This document shows, piece by piece, positions 23,889-33,877 of a DNA stretch of 64,000 bases. Each line of letters starts with the position of its first letter. The stretch's first letter is position 1. The stretch lies in assembly GCA_023525975.1 (NCBI GenBank), contig CM042032.1:21582001-21646000 (forward strand), written 5' to 3'. Below the pieces are notes generated by a model, which saw only the letters and a list, made by a program, of their open reading frames with translations, searched no databases and was not told where the DNA came from. This DNA comes from Smallanthus sonchifolius (Eukaryota; Streptophyta; Magnoliopsida; Asterales; Asteraceae). A program made the position numbers and the translations under genes.

Positions 23889-25130
23889 TCTAAACTAATG
23901 ACATCATGTGTCTTCTGGCGAGACTTGATCTTCTGGCATTCCACTTGAGATCTTCAAATCATCAAACTTCAGTCTTCAGTTGCCCAGTGATGACAAACAC
24001 AACTCCCTCTTAACTGTAGCTTTCATTGTAGACCAAACCAAGTGCTTCAATGAGAACCAATTAACCCAACACACCTCATTGTAGTTCATCCTCTCGGCAT
24101 TAGCTTCCTCCAACTTGACTAAGACTTCCTCCAAACCAGCTGGCATATGATAGAGAGTTTGAATTTTAAATAACCTGCATCAAACTAATCAGCTCCCATA
24201 GGAATTCCAGTACGGTAAACATCAGTCTTCAAACCAGATGTGTCCAACTCTATCATGTATCTTCACGAGTCAACCAAATTCCCGAATATGTTCATTTCCA
24301 ATTTCCCCTTTCAATGTAAGCTCCATCTGACTAGACCAGAAAAAAGGGAATGTTTCCTATCCCTTCGGCCAATGATAAATGTTCCATCTTCAACTAATAA
24401 TCTAGCGGAAATCCAACTTCATCTTGAAAACACACAATATAATCTAACACAAAATCATGCTAGGTGGAGATCACCCTGAATCCAAAGTCCAACATTCTTC
24501 AATTAGATCTTCATTCCTGGTTAACATCTCCTAATCGGTAACATTCACCACGGTGAAGTCCCATAACTAGGTTGTCTATCTGGATTCCGCGCAGATCCTA
24601 AATGAGAAATCCAATCATAACTAAATCACATCAAATCTTGAACACAGGCTTGACCAAAGAGCACGAAAAAATATAGTTTACACTAGAAATCATAGTTGAG
24701 GTCCATGTTACGTTAAAGAGGTATATATATAGGAAGTACCATCGGCTTATCCACCACCTCTTTAATGTCTTTTGAATTCTCCTTAACTTTTATCCCCCTC
24801 ATTTCTCTATAAACTATGACCAGCTTCATCTCCGCTTCACCCGATTCCCTAAAAACCACAACTAGTCAAATCTAGGATTTTTATTCTTTTAGTTCCTTTG
24901 CAAAGATCCAAAACAGCAAAACTTTGGGTTCAAATTGTTACAGTATTCATCCCCTATTAAAGAAGTATCATAGATACTCGTAGCCTATATATTCAGGTTT
25001 GAATACCTAAACAAAATGATTCTTTTTGCAAAGACCCAAAGCAACAACATCTTAACAAATAAAATGAGACCTTTAGCCAATGACGACCCAATTGGTCAAC
25101 TTGATTCAGCATTCATTCCCTATTAAAGAA
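23889..25130 (-). other. CopD internal region, non-coding
   Basis: No gag or pol motif on either strand. A third purine tract AAGAGGGAGTTG (minus, about 24000-24012) repeats the pattern at the LTR border. The plus-strand frame at 24240-24479 has no recognisable domain and I treat it as chance. Confidence 0.6.
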
Positions 25131-25709
25131 GTATCCCGGAGCCTCGTCGCGCAGTGAAAAAACAAAGACCTGGTCGTCGATTCGTGTGTGAACAAAGGAG
25201 ACAAGACAGAGAAAAACATGAACAAAAAGACAAGAGAATCGACACAAAAATGATACATAATCCATAACAAAGAAGTCATCTCACATTACATACCGAAGAA
25301 GTACACATCTCTCGTCTACGCTCACGGTCTAGGGGCGGGAGAGCTCATCCAGCCCGGACACCTTTCAACCTTGTTCCAGAGTTCCACCTACAAATGAAGA
25401 CAACCCTTCTATTTATAGGGGCAGGAACACTTCCTGTGTACTTGGCTAAGTACACAGGGCATTGGTCGTGCGTACTTGATAAGTACGTAGGGCAAAAGCC
25501 TTGCTTACTTACTAAGTACGCGGGACTAATCTGGTGTACAAGCTAAGTACGCAGGAACACCATCCTGTGTATTAGCTAAGTACACCGATACATAGAATTT
25601 AATCTATAGTTACAAAAACATGCTTCTACAGACTCCCTCTTAACTGTAGAATCAAATTCTATTTATCACTAACACTGATAATCATCAGTTTACAAAGAAT
25701 GTCCTAACA
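25131..25709 (-). repeat. CopD 5' LTR
   Basis: Partner of 23296-23888. Palindromic block 25431-25582; TATAAATAG on the minus strand at 25417-25409. Left boundary approximate. Confidence 0.75.
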
Positions 25710-25714
25710 GAGAA

Positions 25715-28070
25715 AGAAGAGGAAGAGACTCTTCCTACCATCCAAATACTTCAAGCTGCTGCAAGTATCTTAAGGCAGGTCATATCCCCTCAATACCATC
25801 TGAAAACAAATAACTTGGAGTTTGACTCTATTCTCGCATCGGGGTATGATGGCCTATTTGAAAAGTTTTGGATTTGATGGGAGTTTGTTGGAGTTTAAGA
25901 ACACAATTGGGATAACTTAAGTCCATTTGACATCTGGTCCATGCACCTGACTGAATGCATCAACACCTCCAAGAATCTCTCGGCCATGCTTGCCATTGAA
26001 CGCTTTCATGATGTATGTGAAGACAATATGCCTCGATTTGAGAGGTTTCTTGAAGAAGGCAAGAAGGTGTCTTATCCCAGCCTTGAGGATGAATAAGCAG
26101 AGTCCTCAAGAGTAGCTTAAGAAAAAGAAAGTCAAAGACTAGGGTTGATAAGAAGCAGGGTCCTGACTGAAGACTAAGTTCTATTCTTAAGGAGATATTT
26201 GTATAATGAAGTGGTCAGAGGACTGGAAGCCTATGGGTGGTCCAACACTAATCCCTCAGGAATCAAATTCTTCTTGTGTGATGGATCATCCTTTGAAATC
26301 AACAATGTTCAAGAAATCTTGCTACTAAACCTAGACTTCCTCATCAAAGTCTTTGAACTGAGATCAAACATCAGCAATGTCAACTCACCAAGAAGTCAAG
26401 AGATGATGATCATTGTCAAAAACTTCTTACAAGACTCTTTACAAAAACTGCTAAACAAAAAAGTTATGACCGAATGGGTGTCTGATGTTGACGAAGAAGA
26501 AGAAAATTCTCCTCCCTTGCCTACTCCACAAATTGCCAATGAAGCCTATGTTGAGGCCTCAATAGCAACCTCATCATCTGCTATTGTGGTATATGAAGCA
26601 AAAGCAGAGGCATCCAACAAAGACAAAGGGAAGGGAATTATGACTGAAGAAGGAGAGAACAAGATTGAAGAAGAAAAGAGAGAGATAGAAAGAAAAAGAA
26701 GGGAGAGAGAAGAAGAAGAGATGACTCAGCTTAAGAAGGATCAAGAGAGAAAAGTTGCCATGCTTTTTAGAGAACAACAAATCCAACTTGCTACAAAATC
26801 TCTGGATGCAACAAAAGCTCAGATTCTTGTAGCCTCACAAATAGAAGAAGATGAAGCTCTAGCTCTCCAGCTACAGGAACAATTAAATAAAGAAGATGAA
26901 GAGAGAGAGAGAGAAGCAGAAGGCTGAAGAAACAAATTTTAGAATTACTGACTCTCAACTTGCAAAGGAGATGGGGGAGGAGTGGATATCAGTTCTCATT
27001 TCTCAAGGTGACGATGTAGACTACCTTGAGAAACTATCAAATAATGAAATCTAAAGGGCCTTTATGGGTCAACAATGAGAACTGGCTAATAAGAAAAGAG
27101 TAGAAGAAGAAGAAGAAAAGGCAAGACAGAAATCTAGGAGAGCCATTGCCTTCAATATAAGAAGAAGAAGAAGAAAAGGCAAGACAGAAATCTGGCTAAT
27201 AAAGGAAGGTTATGATGGACTTCCTAAAGGCAAGAGGTGAGAGTGGAAAGAGGCTAGGTCCATGAATTTCATGAACCTGCAAGTCTTCTATAGACAAGTG
27301 AAAAAGGAAGAAGAGGAGAGACTGAAGAAGACTAATCTATTGAAAAGGGCATATACCTCTACAGAAGAAAGAATATCAAAGAAGCCCAAATCTAAACCCT
27401 TAGTGTCTCCTCCTTATGTCCAACAAGTTCCCTCTCTCCCTCCTATTCTTCCCTCCTCCTCTCCCAAAGAGTCCAAATCCTCTTACCCAACTCCCTCTCA
27501 TCAACAGCCTCCCAAAAATAAAATCAAACCTTTTACCATATCTAAATATTCAAGTATGATTGTGCAATGGATTTACAGTGATCCAGAGCAATGGTTTGAA
27601 GTGTTAAGGGGAGGGGTAGAAAAGAAGAGATCAGTCTACAAGTCTGTTGATAAGGTGATGCAACTTCTAGATTATGACTTAAAGAAAATTTTGGAGTTGG
27701 GTGAAGCTCATAAGCCTGAAAATGAAAGTGGGAGGCATCTCTTGCTAATAATAAAACATTACTTCAATCCTAGCAAAGATGTTGTCATTGATGCAAAACC
27801 TCTCCAATCCCATTTTCCTCTTGTCAAATGGTCCTACAATGCTGCCAAAGATTAATACACACTGGAAGATGTCAAAGGATACAAGATGAAGTGTTCCAGC
27901 AAGGCTATCTTCAGCATGCCAAGCAGGGACATTAAGTATGTGTCTGAAATTCCCTTTGACAATCCCAGCAAGGATCCAAGAGGCTATGAGACTGCAAGGA
28001 TTGTCCTGAACATGCATATGCATCAGGAATGGCATTAAAGAGTTTTGGTAGCATCAGTCTAGGCGGAGTT
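25715..28070 (+). pseudogene. SireL additional 3' ORF, part 2 (C-terminal half) and polypurine tract
   Basis: Continues 14587 after the CopC/CopD insertion; colinear with SireR 58230-55884. Matching landmarks: LEFDSILA.GYDG, RFHD, the K/E/R-rich helix preceded by NKDKGKGIMTEEGE (about 26617-26660), VKKEEEERL, KPKSKP, and ILELGEAH (27694 on) with HYFNPSKD. An open frame 26199-26927 carries the coiled coil and 27262-27855 the Pro/Ser-rich and C-terminal domain. Stops and frameshifts separate them, notably in the A/G-rich run 26900-27240. AGTCTAGGCGGAGTT at 28056-28070 is the polypurine tract. The fold and role are unknown. Confidence 0.75.
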
Positions 28071-28801
28071 TGTAAAGATAAAGACTGATGACTACAAAAT
28101 TCTCTAAGTATAAATGCTACGGACTCCACAATTTTGGCACTGATGAAGTTGCTACGGATAAGTGATTATGCCGCGGATAGTTACTCTTTGCTGCTGATCA
28201 ACAACTATGCTGTGGATAGACCTTATCTGCAGAAGTTCAAAGGTTGTTGCTGATAGGCTTCTCTGCAGCATCAAACATTGATGATGCTGATAAGCAAATC
28301 ATCCACAGCCTTGACTTTACAACTGACATTTCTTCTGCAACACTGACACACATATCAGTAGAAGGAATCTTATTGGTGCAGATGACAAAAGACAATGCTT
28401 CTATTCTGTTCTACCCTGCAATGATTACTGAGAAGACCTTTGTTTTGATGTTGTCTTTTCATTGCAGAAAGTCTTTTCACTACAGTTGTCTTTTTGCTAC
28501 ATGTTTTTATGTTGTAAACCAATAGTAGTGTAGCTTCTCATCAATTCAAGATCAACGACTTGTGTTTGATCTGATCCTTAGAATCAAGGGTCTGTCTTGA
28601 TTCTAAGTTCCTTTATATGTATTGTTTCTCTTCATTGTATATAATGCTTCCTTAGAGTTTCCTTTGAAATTTGTAAACATGGAAGATCAATACAATTTGC
28701 ATTTATCAGTACATTCATTGTTTCTTATTACTTTGCATAGTTGTGATTGTTTCCACCAATCTCAACTAAATAGAACCATCTTGTAAAACATCGATACAAC
28801 A
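28071..28801 (+). repeat. SireL 3' LTR
   Basis: TGTAAAGATAAAGACTG...ATCGATACAACA, matching the SireR LTR (55099-55850, reversed) in both ends and the shared AGAATCAAGGGTCTGTCTTGATTC block. A degenerate run of GCTGCTGAT/CTATC..CAGC hairpins lies at about 28145-28310, a decayed form of the perfect array in SireR. After 28801 the Gyp2 LTR resumes. Confidence 0.85.
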
Positions 28802-28893
28802 TTTTTAATATATGAAACTTTAGCCAATCATGTGCTTATGAACAGTCTCCATGTCCCACTCGAACATATTCCGCCATTGGTTGGGGTGTGACA
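28802..28893 (+). repeat. Gyp2 5' LTR, right end
   Basis: AATATATGAAACTTTAGCC...GGTTGGGGTGTGACA aligns with the Gyp1 LTR end (13205-13295). The rest of this LTR lies left of SireL, outside the window. Confidence 0.82.
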
Positions 28894-28896
28894 GAA

Positions 28897-28910
28897 TGGT
28901 ATCAGAGCCA
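28897..28910 (+). promoter_or_regulatory. Gyp2 primer-binding site (initiator tRNA-Met)
   Basis: TGGTATCAGAGCCA, fourteen bases of perfect complementarity, three bases after the LTR end. Confidence 0.92.
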
Positions 28911-29518
28911 TGGTTATAGGGAATTAGGTTATTAGAAACCAATGACCTAGTCTATAACCTTAGGATACCCCTTGTATGATTATCCTGCATGTTATCTTAT
29001 GTGTTATATTGCATGATACAATACGTACTTTCTTATGTGATATGCTAATTGATAACTTCTATGCTTACAAAAATTGCTACTCATGTGATACCTTAATTGC
29101 TATAATTACTTGATTAGCCTACACGTTACCTATTTGATTACACTAAATGCTACTCTAAGTATCATCATATCTTACACTTAATCTTATCTAAGTCCCTATA
29201 CTCCTTCATCCTTATGCCTTACAAATTTCATTATCCTTATTATCACATGTGAGGAATTTAAACCATTAGACCTTACCATTCAAGAAAAGAAGCTGCTTGA
29301 ATAGATGAAGCTCACCTTTGAACCACAACACAATCCATGATGATTCTCATCATAACCATGAGTTTAAATAATAATGATAATGGCAGATGATGGCTAGAAG
29401 AGTGGGTATAGGTCCATAAGAGATTCTGACTAAGGAAAGACTAGTCAAACTCTAAACACATGAAAACCTTTGTACTTGACATTTAGCATTTTATTATCAC
29501 TTACAACCTTTTTCTTCC

Positions 29519-30091
29519 ATGCTAGATATGGACTCCTACCATCTTCCGTCCATGGAATACCATCCCAAGACAGAGTCCGAACAGGAGGAAGACATCGGAT
29601 CTCCATCACCAGACCACCAGTCACTGACACATCCAGTTGCTAGATCCATGTTTGACCTAAGGGCAGATTGGCTTAGGAGCACCGGCCTGAGACTCCGTGC
29701 ATCTGAACCACCCCCATCGCGAGACCCTTATCAAGCACCTCACTGGCACAACCAACTGCAATCCCCACTGAGAGATCCTTACTTAGCACCCGACCCATAC
29801 CACCCAAACCGAGGAGCAAGGCAGACTATGGGACCCACCAGTGCTATAGGAGTTTCAGTTGATGCCACTCACCAATATGTGAGGACCACATAGTTTCTAA
29901 GGCAGGGGATGGAGCACGGGATAAGGCACAACCTGGTGGGGCAACGAATAGACAGCCTATTGGGTCAAGTACGATACCAAGAGGACTTAATTGCAAATCT
30001 GGGTACCTACATATACATGATGGAAGGAGACGAGGAGATATTTGATGCACGTACGAAAATAACTAGAGTTGAGGCCTGGTTTTCTATATGA
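29519..30091 (+). pseudogene. Gyp2 small ORF of unknown function
   Basis: A single frame of about 190 codons from ATG 29519 (or ATG 29528, MDSYHLPSMEY) to 30091 with one TAG at 29891-29893. The N-terminal part is Pro/Ser/Asp/His-rich with repeated DPY(Q/L)AP motifs (RDPYQAPHWH, RDPYLAPDPYHP). The C-terminal part looks helical (IDSLLGQVRYQEDLIANLGTY). It resembles the position, but not the sequence, of a gypsy gag N-terminus. I do not recognise a family. Codon usage and the conserved frame across one stop suggest it was once coding. Confidence 0.5.
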
Positions 30092-31080
30092 GTAACCATA
30101 GCGATGTTCATATTGGTGCTCACTTGTTTCCTGGTGGAAAGCTACCTGAGACGTTAGCCTGATTTTCTATTTCTCGTTCTTAAATTCCAGTTTGAAACCA
30201 CTACTTTATGTTTGGACTATGTATTTGACATTTTACCATTCAATGTTAAGATTTACATTACAACTTAAATGCCATTGCTCATTGATGTAATATTGCAGGA
30301 ATAAAATACATATGTTATACCTTCATCAGGATCACCCAAACATCATCCTTTTATTATAATTTGGTACACATACCTAAACTTTCTTTGTAAACTAATTACT
30401 TTATTACTTGATTTAGTTAACATAGTTATTTCGTTCAAAGAAAACATTTATCAAATCCTGGGTTTATAGACATTATCTAGAATATAAAATTATTTATAAA
30501 CCATTTACCTTGTAAAGAAACTTAATACCCTATCTTGTATAACTTATTTTGTAAAAACATTAACAAACATGTTACTCTTTTAATTAATAATTAATTATGA
30601 CTTAATTAATTATTCCATTATGACTTTTAAAAAAAAAAACTAATCATTTCTTAACTCTTAGCTTAATTACTAAAAAATTAGTCCATTATTTATTTTGAAA
30701 ACACTCTCTTCATGATAATTAAATCAAATAAATAAAATATTTTATTTATTCAATTATCTATTTATTTAACTTATTTTCACTTATTTATTTATTAATTTAC
30801 CAACAAGGGTAAATTTCAATTGTTTGCTTATTGACAAACAAGGGGCACAAATCAGTTATTCATGTATACATTATTCTAAATACCCTCAAAACTTTTTCAT
30901 CATCTTACACATTCGATAATGCATGAGCTTACTAGTCACTTCAAGAAGATGAATCATTTCGCGTAGCCGTTAACCATCCATATAAACATCAACAAAGTTA
31001 AAGAATCTAAACTACCTACATTGTATATGAACGCCGAACAACACGCTTATCCATGAAGTTCGATCACCTACTAAATTCAA
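30092..31080 (+). other. Gyp2 internal, non-coding
   Basis: A/T-rich sequence with no sustained frame. I see nothing recognisable in it. Confidence 0.5.
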
Positions 31081-31084
31081 TAGT

Positions 31085-31290
31085 TTACACTATTCATGAG
31101 ATTTGATTACTTACATTTGATTGTTCGCATTATCCATAAAACTTGACTTTTTACGTTATACATGAAACTTGACTGTTTACATTATACACGAAGCTTGAGT
31201 GTTTACATTATACACGAAACTCGAATATTTGCAATTGATTGTCTGTGTTATAAATGAGACATGATTATTCACCTTATCCATGAAAGTTGA
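31085..31290 (+). repeat. Degenerate ~28-bp tandem repeat in Gyp2
   Basis: Six or more diverged copies of a unit like CTTGACTGTTTACATTATACACGAAA; the clearest run is about 31140-31235. Confidence 0.7.
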
Positions 31291-31299
31291 CAGCTATGG

Positions 31300-31450
31300 A
31301 CTACTCGGGGTTTGACGTATTCTTGTTCAAAAACGAGGAAGCCATAAACTATAAACTACTCGGGGTTTGACGTATTCTTGTTCAAAAACGAGGAAGCTAT
31401 AAACTACTCGGGGTTTGACGTATTCTTATACAAATACGAGGGAGCTATAA
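31300..31450 (+). repeat. Three-copy ~50-bp tandem repeat in Gyp2
   Basis: The unit starts ACTACTCGGGGTTTGACGTA at 31300, 31355 and 31403 and ends with AACGAGGAAGC. Copies are close to identical. Confidence 0.9.
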
Positions 31451-32177
31451 ACTTTATGGGTAATCTAGAGGATTAGGCCATCTACCTAGGGAACCCATGT
31501 ATGGAGTTGTGCCACATTATTATCCTTTTATTTCCTGATTAACTTTACTATCTAGAGATACATTTATTTATTAGCAACTGATTCGTGAAAACAATAGTTA
31601 TGAACTAAGTATTTTTGTGTCCTCTCTTGACCCACATACAATGGGATGATCTATACAGACTATGCGATGATTTGCGTAATTACGGTTGCACACGTAATTA
31701 TAAAAGTCAGCACATGGAAAACATAGTGAATTCTGTCGTGTGTTAAGACAAAAAACCTATCGTGATATGTAGTAACAAAAGTAATGTGATATGATAAGGG
31801 CATGGTGGATACACCACTGGTACTTCCTATATATAAGTGTTCCTGTCATATTGTTAGAAATAACGTTGTTCGTGTCACGTGAAGTTGTATGTTATTTTGA
31901 CCCTGTCCAATGTTTGTGAAATCTCTTATCCAGTGACACTTCTTGAACATATTAGACTACATCCTAAGCAAGTTTTAATCATCAAATTCTCATCGTTCTC
32001 AGTTCAAGTGATGCATTCCATCATTAGAGTCCAAAAATAACCTTCGACAATCTTCTCCTTAATTCTCTTAAACTAAATCCGCTATCATCATTCATGCCTG
32101 ACTTCGAGAAACAGATCTGAATCTTGTTATCGATCGTACTCATCAACCAAATTTTCAAAGTCAATTGAGAATCCAAC
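31451..32177 (+). other. Gyp2 internal, 3' non-coding
   Basis: No gene seen. The last part may be heavily decayed pol, but only 32178 onward is recognisable. Confidence 0.5.
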
Positions 32178-32267
32178 TGTGGCCCAGAGTTTACATGGGA
32201 ACGTGAGGATCAAATGAAGCTCAAGTACCCTCATCTCTTTCCTGATTCAGTAGCCTCCACCAGTTGA
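32178..32267 (+). pseudogene. pol: Gyp2 pol C-terminal remnant
   Basis: Thirty codons reading CGPEFTWEREDQMKLKYPHL and on to VASTS and a stop. Gypsy pol proteins of the chromodomain-bearing type commonly end with a WEREDQMK.KYPHLF motif. It is followed by the TTGAATTTCGGGAC block shared with Gyp1 (52-66) and the polypurine tract. It shows that Gyp2 arose by internal deletion of a pol-bearing element. Confidence 0.75.
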
Positions 32268-32301
32268 ATTTCGGGACAAAATTCCCTCGACTTGGGGATA
32301 C

Positions 32302-32515
32302 TGTAATATCCATGATTTTACGGTATTATTTTTATTTTATTCTATACAATAATGACATCTCATTTCAATCCCAAGCTTGTTCAAACACAATATGTCACAT
32401 TAATTATTATTTTTAACAAGTATCAATTCAAATCTTCAACCTCGCATTACATATTATTTCCTTATAACTCATGCAAGTATATTTACATATATATATATAT
32501 ATATATATATATAAA
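32302..32515 (+). repeat. Gyp2 3' LTR, left fragment
   Basis: TGTAATATCCATGATTTTACGG..., comparable with the Gyp1 LTR start. It ends in a (TA)n microsatellite (about 32485-32514) at which pararetroviral sequence begins. I cannot recognise its continuation right of the viral cluster. Confidence 0.7.
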
Positions 32516-33236
32516 TTAAATTGGGACATCAGAGTTTCAAACACTTTTTCAAACACTGGATAAAATTAAAAGTAAAATAGATAAATATAAGAGGTTTCAT
32601 TAGTACGTGGCGTTGTTATACCAGAGTTATGAAGAATGTTATCTAAAAAGAAGTTTATCTTCCTTCGGACCAGTAGCCCTGCGAACTCAGGTTTCCAGCC
32701 TATATACTGTAGAAACATTAAAATAAAACATAATTTATAAAACTTACAGTGTTTTAGTAGAGGTTGAAGATTGATAATATTTGCAGCAGATGAGGTGATT
32801 TGCACAGCGGATGATATTTTTGCCTTTTTTTTTTTTTTTTTTTATGTTTGGGATATAATATGAAGGGCATGAAAAACTAATAAGAGATTGAAGGTTTCTG
32901 GGAAGAAATCAGCAAGAGAGAGTTTAAGTATTCATTGGAGAGAATTGCTATTGAAATTTTTTCTCTGATATTTCTTGTGTGTTTTTTACAAATGAACTCT
33001 TGCCTTTAAATAGGCAGAAGACTAGACTAACAAACAAAATTAAAAAGAGCGCACTATCTATCTATCGTACAATAATTAAAAAGAGCGCACTGAGCGCACT
33101 ATCTATAATAATTACAACGCACATGGCGCACTATCTAGAAAAGTGAAAATGACAAAATCTTTTTTGGAACTGTCTGTCGAGTGGAGCGTCGGCAGAATTA
33201 TTTGTGTATTTTGACGTCATGGCTTACGTCTGTCTT
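32516..33236 (-). promoter_or_regulatory. Viral unit A: 3' non-coding and promoter region
   Basis: Non-coding. On the minus strand an as-1-like element (GACGTAAGCCATGACGTCA, 33230-33212) lies upstream of a TATTTAAA box (33012-33005). The transcript start is expected near 32975. A T19 run on the plus strand (32825-32843) follows. The left end is the last genomic base before the tRNA primer site. Two GCGCACT-bearing direct repeats (about 33046-33112) lie between the enhancer-like element and TATA. Confidence 0.75.
33212..33230 (-). promoter_or_regulatory. as-1-like TGACG element, unit A
   Basis: Two TGACG-class half sites in the arrangement known from the cauliflower mosaic virus 35S promoter, including the perfect palindrome TGACGTCA. 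About 200 bp upstream of the TATA box. As-1 elements bind TGA-type bZIP factors; binding here is inferred. Confidence 0.65.
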
Positions 33237-33868
33237 CTAGAAATCCCTGTGAGTGTCTGGGATTGTGTCTGTGTCGCTGAAGTCGTCTGGGTTTCTGTAA
33301 TAATCATCTTGATCTATTATGTGGTTTAACTGGAGAGACTCTCCTTCTCCGATGAATGGTAGGAGCATGTTCCAGTTTTTGAAACTCCAGATTTGTACAT
33401 AATGTCCTTCTGCTAGTAAGTGGTAGCAGTCCCAATGAAAATTAAGAGGAAGGGCTGGGGTTTTTTGATGTAAAGAAATGAAATATTTGGTGTCTTTCTG
33501 TTTATATTTTGAGCTAAGGCTGGCCAGGTTGTCAACCCAATATAATTCAGATAACTGGATTTCTGTTTGTACTGCTAGGTTTTTTAGGTAGTTGTTTGTG
33601 GAGTTTCTGTGGCTGATGAATATTCTTTTTCTAGCAGGTCTATATCTATGATCGTTTGCAAAGGGGAATGAATTAAAGATTTTGCAACCGATAAAAGGGG
33701 TAGTGTTATGAGAAGAGATGTTTCCTGTGGTTATCACAAATTTTTCTACGAAGAGATTTATGATACCTTCTGTCTTGGGATTTAACTCTAACTCAATGTA
33801 ATCAATCATACCATTATGATAAAATTGGAGAAATAAATCATTTGGCATGTCTGTTTCCTTTAAGTTGA
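33237..33868 (-). pseudogene. Unit A: C-terminal third of the transactivator ORF
   Basis: A 203-codon open frame nearly identical to residues 418-620 of the unit B ORF (37602-39464). The N-terminal two thirds, including the viroplasmin domain, are gone. At about 33865-33870 it is joined directly to the end of the movement-protein region, at a short shared AATCAACTT-like stretch. The internal deletion thus removed coat protein, protease, RT and RNase H. Confidence 0.88.
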
Positions 33869-33877
33869 TTAGTCGTA

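Larger units (their letters stand above)
23296..25709 (-). mobile_element. CopD: small non-autonomous copia-type element, reverse orientation
   Basis: Two direct repeats of about 570-590 bp (23296-23888 and about 25131-25709) surround 1.2 kb with no coding potential. On the minus strand each LTR runs from TGTTA.GACATTC to CGAGGCTCC.GG. The outer end at 25709 abuts GAGAA and SireL. The other end abuts the CopC 3' LTR end, in inverted orientation. I cannot find a tRNA-Met primer site next to the 5' LTR. The internal part contains a duplicated ~30-bp sequence (CCCTATTAAAGAAGTATC at about 24958 and 25119). Confidence 0.75.
28894..32301 (+). mobile_element. Gyp2: non-autonomous Ty3/gypsy internal region
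   Basis: A 3.4 kb internal region between primer site and polypurine tract (CTTGGGGATAC, to 32301). It has no gag knuckle, protease, RT or integrase. The only pol trace is the C-terminal peptide at 32178-32267. A small ORF lies near the 5' end and tandem repeats near the 3' end. The large LTRs and lack of pol fit a large retrotransposon derivative mobilised by an element such as Gyp1. Confidence 0.75.

Noticed and set aside
24240..24479. 79-codon plus-strand frame within CopD
   Set aside because: No domain, opposite to the element's orientation, no conservation visible.
26617..26927. K/E/R-rich protein segment as a separate host nuclear protein
   Set aside because: The same segment recurs in SireR at the same position of the additional ORF, so it is part of the transposon.
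28897..28910. tRNA gene fragments at TGGTATCAGAGC sites
   Set aside because: Only 12-14 bases complementary to initiator tRNA-Met are present; these are primer-binding sites, not tRNA genes.
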